A DNA stretch of 64,000 nt from Raphanus sativus (GCF_000801105.2 NC_079516.1:29115643-29179642); one strand, 5' to 3'. Counted from the stretch's first letter, positions 1-11,275 are shown. The notes: generated by a model from the sequence alone, not told the origin. Made by a program: numbers and translations.

Positions 1-869
1 TGTCGGGTGAGAAATGCATAGAGATCACCCTTTGAGTGGCTTACTCAAATGATGCATTAAGATCACTCTACTAGCAAGGAACAAGTATGATCTATACCTA
101 AAACATCCTAGAACTAGCCTAATCACCCTTAATCACCATAACCCATGAATCCAAAAGGTGATTACTCACTAATCTCCATGATTCCTCTTAAAACCATGAT
201 GGATTTCATATTAATCATGTAGAGAAATAAATGAGAGATCACAAGAACAATAACAAATCAAGCCAAAAAGATATGTTTTTTCTTGAGAGAGTTTGTGTTC
301 TTCAAAAATAAAAGATATTCTTCTCCTTCGATTACAAAAGTATCAATATGATCTTAAGAAAACCTAATGGTTCCCTTTTAAAATGTCTAAAATACCCTTT
401 TAAAATGTCTAAATTCGAGCAAGTAAATGACTTGACCCGGGTAGGAATCGATGTCGACAACCCGAGTCAGCCAACCAGAGTCGTCTCGCCATCCAGCTTC
501 TTCGCCGTGCGCGCGGGTAAGGGAACCCGAGTCTCCTCGCCGTCCAGCTTCTGCTCCATGCGCCCGGGTAAGGTATCCCAAGCACTCCAGCCCGAGTCGA
601 CCAATGGTGAGGCCTGCGCCCGGGCAAGCTATCCCGGGTCATTCTACCCGGGTCCGACTCATCCAACTTTATGTGTGGCTTGACTAAACTCCATTCTTCA
701 CCCCAATTTGGATCACAAAGTTCCCAAACATCTCCAGTCAATCCATAAGACACTCCAGCACCTGATAAAGACATATGAATGCACTATGGATCCTAAAGAT
801 GCCTAATACCTAATCTACATGATCATTATGAACAAGAAATGATGGTTAAAACCATGAAAATATGCAAGA
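1..869. repeat. Unassigned repetitive non-coding sequence
   Basis: No credible gene is seen. The stretch is AT-rich at both ends, with a GC-rich island at about 420-660 that is full of the related words CCCGGGT and CCCGAGT. Two imperfect copies of a roughly 50-60 bp unit lie at about 479-590. The open frames over this island read through the low-complexity repeat and look accidental. Homology to the D-type retroelement starts near 870, so this is probably the end of a different repeat cut off by the window edge. Its family was not recognised. Confidence 0.4.
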
Positions 870-1385
870 TATCAGTGTGACCACAAAAATGGGAAGCTGG
901 AATCGCTCCGAAGTGGGTCTGATTATTCGACATCTTTCTCAAGCAAGGGTGGTGGTTTTGACTCGGGTATATGTCATTGAAGGGCGCCAGAGAATCCGTA
1001 TATATATCTGGAAGGATTTTCCATTTAGCCATCAAAGGGGAAAGGAAAATCAGCAAAAAATGTTCATCAAGAGAAAAAGGAAGGAAGGAAAAAACCGGAA
1101 AATCTCCTATATTCTTTTCCGGAAAATTTCCAAAAATCGCGCCAAGAAGGTCTCACCGTTAAAGGCTTTCGGCATAGCGACTAGGGTTTCTCCTTGTTTC
1201 CTTTTTACGATAGGACGCTCGTTCTGCAGTGTGGATCGTACTCCTCATCAAGGGTCCCGGCCGGATTCACTGCAAGGAGACAAGGTGCCCAAGGAATACT
1301 CCGCCCTAAGAGAAAACTACCAAGGTTCAAGAAGCACAAGTTATCCCTTTATTTCCACGAGCAAATCAAGGAATAAGGGGCAAAC
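870..1385 (+). mobile_element. 3' internal end of a D-type LTR retrotransposon (truncated)
   Basis: This is the same sequence as 24584-25091 read on the opposite strand, so both are the 3' internal end of one element family, here named D. It ends in a purine-rich tract (1369-1385, GGAATAAGGGGCAAAC) directly before an LTR beginning TGTTGGGG, which is where a polypurine tract should be. On the minus strand it contains the start of the D antisense gene (MSNNQTHFGAIPASH...), which loses homology near 870. The left part of the element is missing. Confidence 0.7.
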
Positions 1386-1412
1386 TGTTGGGGAAAAATA
1401 TCCAGAAATAAG
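1386..1412 (+). repeat. D-type LTR, left fragment (interrupted by element C)
   Basis: The first 27 bp of a D-type LTR, starting TGTTGGGG. It ends with ATAAG, the target duplication of element C. The LTR resumes at 10009, after C. The uninterrupted LTR at 24143-24583 (minus strand) shows the empty site. Confidence 0.8.
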
Positions 1413-2475
1413 TGTGGGAACCGAAATTCGCACCGTCAATATTTCGTATATTTTAGGAAAGTAGGAAAACCCTAATTTCCCAGAGGTCCCGGATTTCTGA
1501 GAAACCACACGTCAAGCAATCAGAACACGATAATAACGAGAAATAAAAATAAAAATCGTAAAAAGGGAGCAAGAAGGATTTTATTCCGAATCTGCATATG
1601 AGCATAACAACAACGAGGTAACGTGCTTAGGCTACGAGAGCTGTCGGCGAGATCCCTAGTTCTAATACCCAAAGGTGGCTAAACCTAATTGAGTCACAGC
1701 TCGAAAACAAAAACGGAAAGTTACCTAAAATGCTCTAAGTGCTAAGTTTGCTCTGAAAAAGTGATGCCCTCTATGCCTCTCGCCTTTAGCTCCTTATATA
1801 CTTCCTCCAAGGTCGGTTTACGCTTCCCCCTTTTTTCCTTAAGCCATCATAGTCGAAAAATGGGAATATTCCATTTTTCCGATCTTCATGATTATCTGCA
1901 GAAAGTTTCCATTTATCCGCGGAAACTGTTGCTTATCCTCCAAGCATAAACCGTCATAAGGTGTATTGGTTTTTAAGAAATTGTAAGTGGGCCTCGAATC
2001 AAGTTTAGGACCCTTTGGGCCGTCTTTTTTATTAGAGACGTATTTTACGATTTCTTCGATAAGATTAAGTTTACGCGGTTTTATCGTAAACCGAACGGAC
2101 GATTCCGTTTGATCGAGAGATCAAGAAATGGTTAGTCGCGGAGAACGACTATACGGAGAGTCGAGAATGCATAGTTTTACGTCGTATCGTCATTTCGGAA
2201 GACTTCGGACGTTTCGGAAAATGATCGATATAGCGACCGAACTTTGTCCGTAGCGACCGAGCTTCGTATGATCATGCGACTGTCAAGCCCTTATTCTCGC
2301 GTTTTAACAATTCTTCGTTATTTCCGACGATCGTGTTTTAATGAGAACTTTATTTAATTGCGGAACTTTTCGCAAGGTAACGATTTTTACGATTTCTTTT
2401 CGTAAAAATAAATAAAGTTTTATTTTATCGAATGTTTCGATACTAACTTTGTAACGACGGTTTTTGACCCCAATA
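1413..2475 (-). repeat. Element C 3' LTR
   Basis: 1,063 bp. On the minus strand it begins TATTGGGGTC, a one-base variant of the TGTTGGGGTC seen in the other LTR, and ends TTCCCACA. It is near-identical to 9019-10008 apart from small indels, including about 60 bp of extra sequence around 2195-2285. The polypurine tract lies immediately outside, at about 2476-2489. Confidence 0.88.
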
Positions 2476-2722
2476 GTTAGCCCCCCAGTACGTTATAATC
2501 GTCGGGAGATTCAAGCGTACGTTAAGGTGAGTCGGACAAGATAGTCGTTTCTTTTGACGAAGTTCGTATCCGTTAAACTCGTAAAAGATATTCATACGAA
2601 AAAGATCGCAAAAGATGAAATTTTTTTTTTGAGTAGTATGTAACCATACTTCTATAAGTATTGAAATTTTCCCCTTCACTTCTTTCACACCTCTTTTCTT
2701 TTCTCCCAAATTCTCTCTCAAG

Positions 2723-3967
2723 ATGTCTTCCTCTCAAGATGGCAAGAAGAACTCAGATGTTGAGATGACTGAAGCTCCGCTGGCTCCGGTCAATGAGCCT
2801 GCGCCCGAGCCCACTTATGTCGCTGGCCTCCTTTCATTCCGCGAGAGGATGACTCGTCGCAAGGCCGAGAAGGAAATCGTCCGTGCCGTTGAAGAGAACC
2901 CATCCTGTCCTGCCGCGACGGACGCCCCAACTTCTGTTTCCGAGCTCCCAATTCTCCCCGAGGTCGAAGAGCATTCTGAGATGCAATCTCTAGAAGTCCC
3001 GCCCAGGCTTCGGGATCGTTGTCCGTTCCGATCATCGTTGACGACAAGGAGGAAGCTATTGAGCCCGTACCTCCAGCCAAAAGGGAGATCGTTCTGGGAT
3101 TGCGTGCAGAAAGTGCTGCCCTGGTTGCTTCTTCTCGGTCTCGGAAGAGGAAGTGTGTGGCACCCGCTGAGGGAGGTCCTTTGCTGCCGGAGGGATTGCG
3201 CATTGCACCTGTTCTCCGCGGAAAGGTACGTTGTTCAGATTTTAACTTATCCTTCCGTTTTGATTATATGCTTGTTGACGCGACTTTTCCCTCCGCAGTT
3301 CATATCTCTGATCGACGGGATGATTGGAGATTGCAGTACTGAGGCCGCTCATCTTGCCAGAGAGCTCGGAGAAGCGCGGGGCCAAATATCTGAAATCCAG
3401 GGTACAATGACGGCGCTGACGGATTCCTGTACTGCTAAGGTGTCTAGGCTCGAGGGGCAGGTCGGCGAGCTTGAGAGAGATCTTGGTGGGAAAACTGCGA
3501 GTGCTTTGATCAAAGAGAAGAAAACCAGGAAGGCAAAGGCTTCGGAGGTTCGTCGACTCCAGCGCCAGATCGAGACTAGTGAGGACTTGATGCGTCGTAG
3601 TGCTGATGATGCCATGAGCGCTTTGCGTGCCGGGTTCCAGTCCCGTTTAGCGGGTTTTGCTGAGATGCTGGGCTCCTTAGAGCTCGTTTACCGCAGGGAT
3701 CTGATCTCGGCGAGCATTGATGGCGGGATGGTGATTGTTCGTGCGCTCAAAGACGATCCTTCTTCGTCTCTTCAGTCCGAGGATGGCAGCTTATCGGCCC
3801 GTAGGTCCGAGTTGGGATCTGTGGATAGGAACTTCGAGCTTCTGCTGTCTGATCTGCGATCTGAGTGCGTTCTGGAGCGATCTGCGGAGGATACCGAGAA
3901 GCCCGGTTCGGCGACTGGAGAGGATGGCGACGCGGCTTCGAGCGAGGCAGGTGAAGGGGACGTCTAG
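2723..3967 (+). pseudogene. Antisense gene of element C (coiled-coil, gypsy-type transposon protein), frameshifted
   Basis: The gene runs opposite to C's pol and starts about 250 bp inside the 3' LTR. It resembles the plant 'putative gypsy type transposon' proteins encoded antisense in A, B and D. Two exons are visible. Exon 1 (2723-3225) ends at AAAG|GTACGT, and exon 2 (3299-3967) follows CTCCGCAG. Near 2975 the frame must change: after LPILPEVEEHSE the conserved sequence continues in another frame (SVPIIVDDKEEAIEPVPP), so the single long open frame through here is partly spurious. Exon 2 encodes a heptad-rich coiled coil (about 3340-3650) and an acidic, Glu/Asp-rich C-terminus. The N-terminal globular domain of the A/B protein is not evident. 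Its function is unknown. Confidence 0.65.
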
Positions 3968-4997
3968 GTTTATGGTTGTGGTCTTTGGTTCAAGTGTTTT
4001 ATGAGTTCGAGTCTGTTCCAGCCTTTAAAGGTCGTGTTTTTATTTTCGGGACTGGCCACTTGTGGCTTTGAATCCCTAGCGTATTGCGGTTTTTAACCAA
4101 TGAATTTTAGGTTTGCGTATTTATGAGAACTTCTGTATATCGAAGTTTGAGGGACAGGGTATGAGTTGTCGTCTCATTCCTGCCTCTCAGACGATCACCG
4201 TATCCATCACATGTACAAAGCGAGATTTTCCGCGGTTTATGACTTTACGCGAAGGTTCGTAGAACGGATAGATTTCAGTGAAGAGACAAGTTTTGGGATC
4301 TCGTATCGAGTGTCGATACTATGCCTATGAGATTTTAAGTACCAGCTAGGCTGGGTTTAGGGCAAGACCTAGGTGTACTCTCGGATTGAGGCTTTGCGAT
4401 GACAAATCGACTTTCGTTTTGCCTGTTTGCGATTTTAACCTGACACGTACCGTTTTAAAATTCGCAAAGTGTTATCGGCTTATTATGATTTGTCTGGGTA
4501 CGAGTCAGAGCTACTTCCTTTACGAAGCGCTCAGACAAAATTTCGGTTTTCTTGTATAGCGCGCTATGGTATCCTGGTCGGATGTAAGAGAGCCAACCCT
4601 TAGGTGGCTTGTCTGTTTAGGACGTTAGAGTTCGTTTGTTGTGATCAGCAACAAAGACATGGTGCCGTTTTGTAGGCATTTTGAAAGTTTTGTATGAGAA
4701 AAAATTTATTCGGGCACGAAGCGACGTCTCGCAGTGCGGTGAATGGATTTTTCTTATGCCATAAAAGAGTTACGGGCTTTTAGATCGCAAATTATTTTTT
4801 GGGTGACAATTTCTAGATGTGATAATTGTTTCGGTGGATGCTGGATCCGTTGTTTGTTCGTAAAGAGTTTCGAAATTTCGGAGTCTTTGTTTGTAAAGAG
4901 TTTCGAAAATTCTGATTTTTTGTAAAGTTTTGAAAATCGTGGGAGTATACGAATATACGTACCCCGCTCCCCCTCCCCTTTTAATCGGGGGGGGGGG
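3968..4997. other. Non-coding spacer of element C
   Basis: No gene is seen. The stretch lies between the end of the antisense gene and the end of pol. It is homologous, inverted, to 16932-17832 of element A; both contain the palindrome TAGCGCGCTA (here about 4559-4568). A G11-13 run preceded by C-rich sequence lies at 4966-4998. The open frame over 4743-4925 follows short direct repeats (GTAAAGAGTTTCGAAA) and is not credible. Confidence 0.6.
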
Positions 4998-5064
4998 ATA
5001 GCTGAACCCGCCGGTTAGCGAGTTGCCTACGTACCCCTTTTCGGGGATCAAGTCGTCTCGTAGT
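4998..5064 (-). other. Conserved two-hairpin RNA module, element C copy
   Basis: Read on the minus strand, this starts about 20 nt after the pol stop codon. The order is ACTTGATC, stem 1 CCCC-GAAAA-GGGG, the invariant TACGTAGGCA, stem 2 CTCGC-TAACCG-GCGGG, then GTTCAGCTATC. The same order, with different but still paired stem bases, occurs in A (16871-16931), B (29762-29822) and the E remnant (10633-10683, 10749-10799). The position immediately 3' of the terminal coding frame is kept in A, B and C. The function is unknown; a structured RNA element for translation termination, packaging or 3' processing is plausible. Confidence 0.7.
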
Positions 5065-5081
5065 TCTTTGATTGCGATGTT

Positions 5082-6138
5082 TTAGTGATAATACTTTTTG
5101 AGATGCATGATATTCCAAGTTCTCGGGATTTTCACACCTTGCATGTTTTCAATTTCGTAAGAACCGGGCCGGACGACTTTTATAATCTTGTATGGTCCCT
5201 CCCAGTTACCTAACATCCCTGCGTTTTGTTTGGCAGTGTTCTGGAAGACTTTGCGCAAAACTAAGTCTCCCACGTGAAATCGGCGATTTCGAACGTTGGA
5301 GTTATAGTATTTTGCGGCTGCATGTTGATAGTTTTGGATTCAGGTCAGGGCCCGGTCTCGTTGCTCGTTGAAGAGATCGAGGTTATCCAATAGCATGGCA
5401 TTGTTTATTTATTCCCGTTCCGGAAGAAGTCGTATACGGATCCCGGGAAATTCGACTTCCGCGGGAATTGTGCATTCAGTGCCGTATACGAGGGCGAAAG
5501 GTGTTTCTCCCGTTCCGCGCCTCGGAGTTGTGCGATGTGACCAGAGGACTCCTTCGAGTTCCTCCTCCCATCTCCCTTTTTTCATCCAAGAAATTTCTTA
5601 AGTCCGTCGAGGACGGTCTTATGATCGTTTCTGCCTGTCCGTTGCATTGCGGATATCTGGGAGTTGATTTGTTTAATCGTATCTTCCATTTTTCGCAAAA
5701 AGCTTCGAAGCGGGTAGAGATGAACTGGGATCCGTTATCCGTTACTATTTCGTACGGGATTCCATGTCTGCAGATAATGTTTTTCCATACGAAATTTTCA
5801 ACTTGGACGTCCTTTATACTTGCGTATGATTCGGCTTCCACCCATTTTGCAAAGAAATCTGTGAGGACAAGCAGAAAGAGTTTTTGCTTGGAATTGTGAA
5901 GAGGCCCTACGATATACATAGCCCAGCGCATGAAAGGATATGGCGATGTAATGGAAGAGAGTTCTTCCACAGGTTGCCGAATAGTCGGAGCATGCCTCTG
6001 GCATTTTTCACACTTTCGTGTGAATTTTTTGCAGTCTCCGATCATCGTTGGCCAGTAATACCCATGGAGTTTGATTTTTACGGCGAGCGACCTTCCTCCA
6101 GAGTGATTTCCGCAGGAACCAGAGTGAACTTCTTCCAT
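5082..6138 (-). pseudogene. Integrase of element C (damaged)
   Basis: Retroviral-type integrase that would insert the cDNA into the nucleus. The N-terminal HHCC zinc region is visible (H12 and C43-x2-C46 of the frame starting at 6138). The core follows with VTDNGSQF (second Asp) and GQAET (Glu). The first catalytic Asp is lost: the family motif WAMDIVGPL reads WAMYIVGPL here, at 5914-5916. After about 5560 the frame shifts, and a separate frame (5082-5273) supplies the C-terminal GPY/F-type segment (GNWEGPYKI). The stop at 5082-5084 is the natural end of pol. The catalytic change and the frameshift make this copy inactive. Confidence 0.87.
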
Positions 6139-6187
6139 TACTTTTCTAGCACGTCATGAGTGGTCCAGAGAATTTCTACTTGTAAAT

Positions 6188-7130
6188 TTATCCGTCGACC
6201 GTTACATAACGAGCGGCTTGGGTTTGGACTTTTCGAGCTGCCCACTTTTCGGGAGGTAATTTTCCGTCGATGATATATGCTCGTATCGCCTCCAACCATG
6301 GCGTATCGCAGCCATATTCGTTTTGTCCTGGCGTTTCTTCTGATTGGATTGCGATTTCCTCTTCGTGATCATCTTGAATAAGATTGATGACGACGGGAGG
6401 CCCGATGCTTGGATGTTCAATGAACTCCACCGGGATTACTCTTTTAAGTCCCGGATCCGAATTCGAGGCTAGGGCTGCGAGTGTGTCTGCCTGCGTATTC
6501 TCGGAACGAGGAATTCGAGTGAGAGCGAGTGCGTCTTGGGACAAATTTTGGACTAGTTTGAGGTATGCTTCCATCCTTTCGTCCCTGGCTTCGTACTCCC
6601 CGTTATACTGGCTCGCAACCAGTTGAGAGTCGCAGTAAGCTTGGATATTTTGTATCTTCAGCCCGTGGGCTAATCATAATCCCGCGATAAGAGCTTCGTA
6701 CTCTGCCTCGTTATTCGATGCGTGGAACTCCAATCTAAACGATTGTTCGAGGATCTCCGGTCGGCGATGTCAGGCGAATGTCGATTCCGGATCCTTGTTT
6801 TGACGACGATCCGTCAACGTGGAGGAGCCAAGTCGAGTTGAGCTCTTTATTAGTTATGGCTTTGGTTGGTAGCTCCACCAAGAAATTCGTGAGTACTTGA
6901 GACATTGCACTCGTTCTGGGGCGATAGTATATATCGTACTCGCTGAGTTCGACGGCCCATTTGGCTAATCTTCCCGACTGGCTCGGACTGTGCAAGATAG
7001 TTCGGATGGGGAACGTTGTAAGGATGACGATGGTGTGGGAGTGAAAATACGGTCGAAGCTTCTGCGCTGATGTTACGACTGCGTACGCTAATTTTTCCAT
7101 CAGGTGATAACATGTTTCAGCGTCCAGCAA
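6188..7130 (-). pseudogene. RNase H region of element C (RT-linked RNase H and additional RNase H-like domain)
   Basis: Two minus-strand frames, 6735-7130 and 6188-6574, cover the end of the RT-linked RNase H (SEYDIYYRPRTSAMSQVLTNFL) and then the start of a second RNase H-like domain (LLHVDGSSSKQGSG, with the first catalytic Asp). The second frame holds the end of that domain (PRSENTQADTLAALAS) and the linker to integrase. A second RNase H is typical of Tat-lineage plant elements. The break at about 6575-6735 and the stop at 6735 show decay. In a working element this part degrades the RNA of the RNA-DNA hybrid. Confidence 0.8.
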
Positions 7131-7239
7131 TGTTTTGCTTACGTAGAAGATGGGTTTCTGATCCCCACGTTCTTCCCGGATCAGGACGCCGCTAACGGCA
7201 GTTGCTGATACTGCTATATATAGGAATAGGGCTCCCCTT

Positions 7240-8491
7240 CTACGGGTTTGGCAGGAACTGGGGAGTCGCCAGATAGTGCTTTAGTTGTTTGAAAGCGTCT
7301 TCGCACTCATCCGACCACTCGAATTTCTTGTTTCCCTGCAAGACATCGTAGAAAGGTAAGCATTTGTCTATTAATCGGGATAATAACCGACTGAGTGCTG
7401 CGACCCTCCCGGTCAACCTTTGTACTTCTCGCTTGTTTTTGGGAGAGGCCATCCCGATTAGTGCGTCGATCTGTTTTGGGTTGTCTTCTATCCCGCGATA
7501 AGTTACCAGGTAGCCGAGGAATTCACCCGATGCTACGGCGAATCTGCATTTAACCGGGTTGAGTTTCATGTTATGTGAATTCAACAGAGCGAAGCATTCC
7601 TCGAGATGGTCGACATGGTCGTTAGCGTGGAGGGACTTGACGAGCATGTCGTCGATGTAAACCTCCATTGTTTTTCCGAGTTGATCGGCGAACATTCGAT
7701 TGACGAGTCATTGATACGTTGCGCCGGCGTTCTTAAGGCCGAAACATTACTTTGTAGCAATAAGTTTTGCGGTCCGTAATGAACGCTGTTTTCTCGCAGT
7801 CGTCAGGATTCATGATAATCTGATTGTACCTTGAGAATGCGTCCATGAAGGATAAGAGTTCGTTTCCTGTCGTTGCTTCGACTAGCCGGGCGATGTGTGG
7901 CAAATGGAAACTATCTTTCGGGCACGCTTTATTGAGATCGGTAAAATCGACGCACACTCGCCATTTTCCGTTCTTCTTTTTTACCACGACGGGATTTGCA
8001 AGCCAATCGAGGTAACGGACTTCCGTTATGGACCCCACTTTGAGAAGTTTTTCGACTTCCTCGTTGACTGCGGTAGCTCGTTCGGGGCCTAACTTTCGCC
8101 TTTTCTGCTTGATTGGTTTGAATGTTGGGTCGGTATTCAGTTCATGGCAGGTAATGTCAATGTCGATTCCTGACATGTCATCTGCAGTCCATGCGAATGT
8201 GTGGAGATTTTTCTTAAGACAGGTTACGAGTTTTGTCTTTAAAGGTTCGCGGAGATTGGCTCCGATTTCGACGCATCGCTCTGGGAATGCTTCATCGAGG
8301 CAAACCGTAATTACGGGTTCACAGGTCGGTTCGCATTTTTCTTCTAGGGCAACAGTCCTTTGAGATTGCCAGAAGAGTTTAGCCAAATCCTGCGTGTCTT
8401 CGTCTGAAATCGTTTTCTTAGTTTTCCTGGGAGCGATGTCGAGATCGGACCTCTTGCGTTTGAGTTCTGCAGCGAGGCATATCCGCGACAT
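7240..8491 (-). pseudogene. Reverse transcriptase of element C (frameshifted)
   Basis: RNA-dependent DNA polymerase of a Ty3/Gypsy element. The frame 7733-8491 contains VVVKKKNGKWRVCVDFTDLN, CPKDSFHLP and FMDAFSRYNQI (first catalytic Asp). The frame 7240-7695 contains the YIDDML active-site box and continues through the connection segment (GEFLGYLVTYRGIE). Between them, near 7742, two bases are missing from the expected MPFGLKNAG motif, and a TGA at about 7710 replaces the Arg of YQRLVN. Both catalytic motifs survive, but the frame is broken. The upstream part of the first frame (to about residue 90) is the protease-RT linker. Confidence 0.9.
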
Positions 8492-8947
8492 TCTGGGATT
8501 TCCCCAGATTGTTTCGATCCCGTGGGGGGGTCGGAAACTTAAGGCACAGATGGTACGTCGACGGAACTGCTCTCAAGGAATTTATCCAGGGAGTGCCCAT
8601 GATCGCGTTATACGATGCCGGGAGATCCACTACTAAGAATTCCGTGAGTCTTTCTGCCGTTTCGGCTTTGCTGCGAAACTGATCAATCCCGAAGAGATAG
8701 TGGGTTCTCCTGAAAGCCCTACCAGTGGGCTGGACTCTTCCGTGATTTTTGACAGATCGACCTGCATTTTTGCGAGAGTTTCTTTGAAGATGATGTTAAC
8801 TGAGCTACCGGTGTCAATCAATACTCTCGCGACGTCAATGTCGTGGATTATCAGCTCAATTACCAGGAGGTCGTCAAGAGGTTTGGTCCGTTCGACCGCT
8901 GCTCTCTCCCTGAATGAGATCTCGCCTAGAAAAGATGAGATTTCCAT
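8418..8947 (-). pseudogene. Protease of element C (first ORF after the leader)
   Basis: Aspartic protease that normally cleaves the gag-pol polyprotein. The likely start is the ATG at 8945-8947 (MEISSFLGEISFRER). The active-site motif is [14 protein letters not shown] frameshift near 8670 moves the conserved remainder ([19 protein letters not shown]) into another frame. The segment before the DTG aligns with the region before the protease in gag-protease of A and B, so this ORF starts about 40 residues upstream of the catalytic triad with no gag in front. The frame can be extended to 9016, but that would run through the PBS, so I prefer the later ATG. Confidence 0.8.
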
Positions 8948-8997
8948 CTCGTTTCTGATTGTTGAGCGGTTTTTGCGGGCAAGATTGATCCGTTTCC

Positions 8998-9015
8998 CCT
9001 TTCCTTCTAGCGCCA
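8998..9015 (-). promoter_or_regulatory. Primer-binding site of element C
   Basis: Minus-strand TGGCGCTAGAAGGAAAGG, three bases inside the 5' LTR end (CCCACA GTT). It fits the 3' end of plant tRNA-Asn(GTT) (CTTCTAGCGCCA) as I remember it, with a mismatch towards its inner end. Confidence 0.75.
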
Positions 9016-9018
9016 AAC

Positions 9019-10008
9019 TGTGGGAACCGAAATTCGCACCATCAATATTTCGTATATTTTAGGAAAGTAGGAAAACTTTAATTTCCCAGAGGTCCCGGAT
9101 TTCTGAGAAATCACACGTCAAGCAATCAGAACACGACAATAACGAGAAATAAAAATAAAAATCGTAAAAAGAGAGCAAGAAAGATTTTATTCCGAATCTG
9201 CGTATGAGCGTAACAACAACAAGGTAACGTGCTTCGGCTACGAGAGCTGTCGGCGAGATCCCTAGTTCTAATACCTGAAGGTGGCTAAACCTAATTGAGT
9301 CGCAGCTCGAAAACAAAAACAGAAAGTTTTCCTATAATGCTCTAAGTGCTAAGTTTGCTCTGAAAAAGTGATTCCCTCTATGCCTCTCGCCTTTAGCTCC
9401 TTATATACTTCCTCCAAAGTTGGTTTACGCTTCCCCCTTTTGCCCTTAAGCCGTCATAGTCGAAAATAAGAATATTCCATTTTTTCCGATCTTCATTATT
9501 ATCTGCGGAAAGTTTCCATTTATCCGCGGAAACTGATGCTTATTCTCCAAGAATAAACCATCATAAGGTTTAAGGGTTTTTAAGAAATCGTAAGTGGGCC
9601 TCGAATCAAGTTTAGGACCCTTTGGGCCGTCTTTTTGATTCGAGACATTTTTTACGATTTCTTCGATAAGATTAAGTTTCCGCGGTTTTATCGTAAACCG
9701 AACGGATGATTCCGTTTGATCGAGAGATCAAGAAATGGTTAGTCGCTGAGAACGGCTATACGGAGAGTCGAGAATGCATAGTTTTACGTTGTATCGTCGT
9801 TTCGGAAAATGATCGATATACGAATGCTCGATCGCTATAGCGACCGAACTTTATTTCCGACGATCCTGTTTTAACGAGAACTTTATTTAATTGCGGAACT
9901 TTTCGCAAGGTAACGATTTTTACGATTTCTTTTCGTAAAAATAAATAAAGTTTTATTTTATCGAATGTTTCGATACTAACTTCGTAACGACGGTTTTTGA
10001 CCCCAACA
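9019..10008 (-). repeat. Element C 5' LTR
   Basis: 990 bp. On the minus strand it begins TGTTGGGGTCAAAAACCG and ends GTGCGAATTTCGGTTCCCACA-like sequence. The first ten bases and the last twenty or so are shared with the LTRs of A and B, while the body differs. It is flanked by ATAAG at 10009-10013. Confidence 0.9.
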
Positions 10009-10427
10009 ATAAGTTTTCTCCAGCTTCCTGATAGGCTCTCGACTTCCGGACCTTTGCTTAGGAAGAAACCAGGGACCGATCCCTGCCTTCAGTCCGACCC
10101 CCTTAATCGGACCGACCCTTGAAGCAAAATAGAAGTATTCAGCCTAAGGGGAAACTTCCATTTTTTCCGATTATGGAAGAGTTCTATTACTTGAAGCCGA
10201 CATCTACAACTATAAAAGGGGAGCCCAAACCCTAGAATAAGGGATCGACAATTCGAGTCTTAGAGATTAGAGTTTATGCGACTAGAACTAGGGTTTATAC
10301 ACCAATACGTTGTAGCCCCAATCAAAACACTCAATAACATCTCTTTGCTCTCGATTTACAACTCTGTCTCACGAATCTTCTAGTGTTCCGTAGTACTTAA
10401 ACGATCCTACACAAAAATACCCTAACA
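10009..10427 (+). repeat. D-type LTR, right part
   Basis: This continues the D LTR after element C and ends ACCCTAACA at 10427. With 1386-1412 it makes a 441-bp LTR. It contains a TATA-like box in ACTATAAAAGGGGAG (about 10210-10224) and is near-identical to 24143-24583 (minus strand) and to the third copy at 12673-21554. Confidence 0.85.
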
Positions 10428-11238
10428 GGACGGGATGGTCGTATTCGCACTCTACACTGCGACCAATAAGCCGCTCTTAACCTATTGATCGGGGTTGTTG
10501 ACACTCGGTCTACGAGAGCAAAAACGCTCCCCCGGCCTAATCTCTTTCCCTTACATTCCTAAAAAAACTATCACCGAGTAAGGTGTGCATCCTTTGAGTC
10601 ATCCTTGCTCGGGAAAATCGAACTACAAGTGACTTGATCCCTTAATCAGGGTACGTAGGCAGCCCTTCAAAAGGCACAGTCACGCCCCACCGAGTAAGGA
10701 GTGCATCCCTCGGGTCATCCTTGCTCGGGCCAATCTAACTAGGAGTGACTTGATCCCTTAATCAGGATACGTAAGCAGCCTTTCAAAAGGCGCAGTCACA
10801 CCCCCAAAACAAAAACAAACGCTCATCCGCGTGCTCCCACGAGCGTCCAAAAAAATAATAATAAGCACAAACAGATAAACAATGAAATTTATCTCGTAAC
10901 GATGCCTACGACCCTGATTGGGACAGAGCCCCGAGAAGCGGACCAACTCGCATGAGTTCGGGTATGCCCTGATCAAGGGTATTCGGACTCAACCCAAAAT
11001 CGCGGGCCTCCGCCCAAAGCGCGCAGCAGCGGTGGACAGACCCGAGTCCAAAGAGAGACCCCAAAACCGAATGGATTCCCCGACGGAAATACCTCGCAAT
11101 TATCAAAAATCATCGTCCTACGCGGTACTCCGCTTCCGGGAAATCCATCTCGGTTAAGGTTAGCGACCAAACCTAAGAGACAGCCATAAAAAAAAGAGAA
11201 GAAAATTCTGTCAAGCTAAAGTAGAGGGAACAACTTCG
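10428..11238 (+). mobile_element. E-type retroelement remnant with tandem two-hairpin modules
   Basis: Sequence beyond the D LTR. No convincing coding frame is seen. About 10575-10683 and 10690-10799 are two tandem copies of a roughly 110-bp unit. Each starts with a CCGAG...CTCGG stem and ends with the module seen after pol/gag in A, B and C (CTTGATCCCT, loop, AGGG, TACGTAGGCAG, then GCCYTTCAAAAGGC). By analogy this is the 3' end of the sense coding region of another Tat-like element, with its antisense gene lying further right at 22.6-24.1 kb. Confidence 0.6.
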
Positions 11239-11274
11239 CCCCCCCCCCCCCCCCCCCCCCCCTCCCCCCCCCCC
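11239..11274. repeat. Poly-C tract at a duplication junction
   Basis: 36 bases, all C except a T at 11263. The same place in the second copy (22353-22369) has 17 C. Directly after this tract the sequence jumps back to a second copy of 8614 onward, so this is the breakpoint of a tandem duplication, or a point where an assembler could have made an error. Confidence 0.85.
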
Positions 11275-11275
11275 G

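Larger units (their letters stand above)
1413..10008 (-). mobile_element. Element C: gag-less Tat-like Ty3/Gypsy retrotransposon carrying pol
   Basis: A complete minus-strand LTR element of 8,596 bp. Its LTRs are 9019-10008 (5') and 1413-2475 (3'), and both flanks read ATAAG (1408-1412 and 10009-10013). In element orientation the order is LTR, PBS, a roughly 50-nt leader, protease, RT, RNase H plus a second RNase H-like domain, integrase, the two-hairpin module, a spacer, an antisense gene, a polypurine tract (CTGGGGGGCTAAC) and LTR. The domain order with a second RNase H is that of Tat-like Ty3/Gypsy elements. No gag lies between PBS and protease, although the leader aligns to that of the gag-bearing elements A and B. 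The pol frame has several frameshifts and stops, so this copy is no longer competent. Confidence 0.9.

Noticed and set aside
348..774. Overlapping open frames on both strands in the GC-rich island
   Set aside because: They follow a degenerate repeat of CCCGGGT/CCCGAGT words; the encoded repeats are frame-shadow artefacts with no family signal.
8998..9016. Start of the element C protease frame at 9016
   Set aside because: It would translate through the primer-binding site; the ATG at 8947 follows a leader comparable to A and B.
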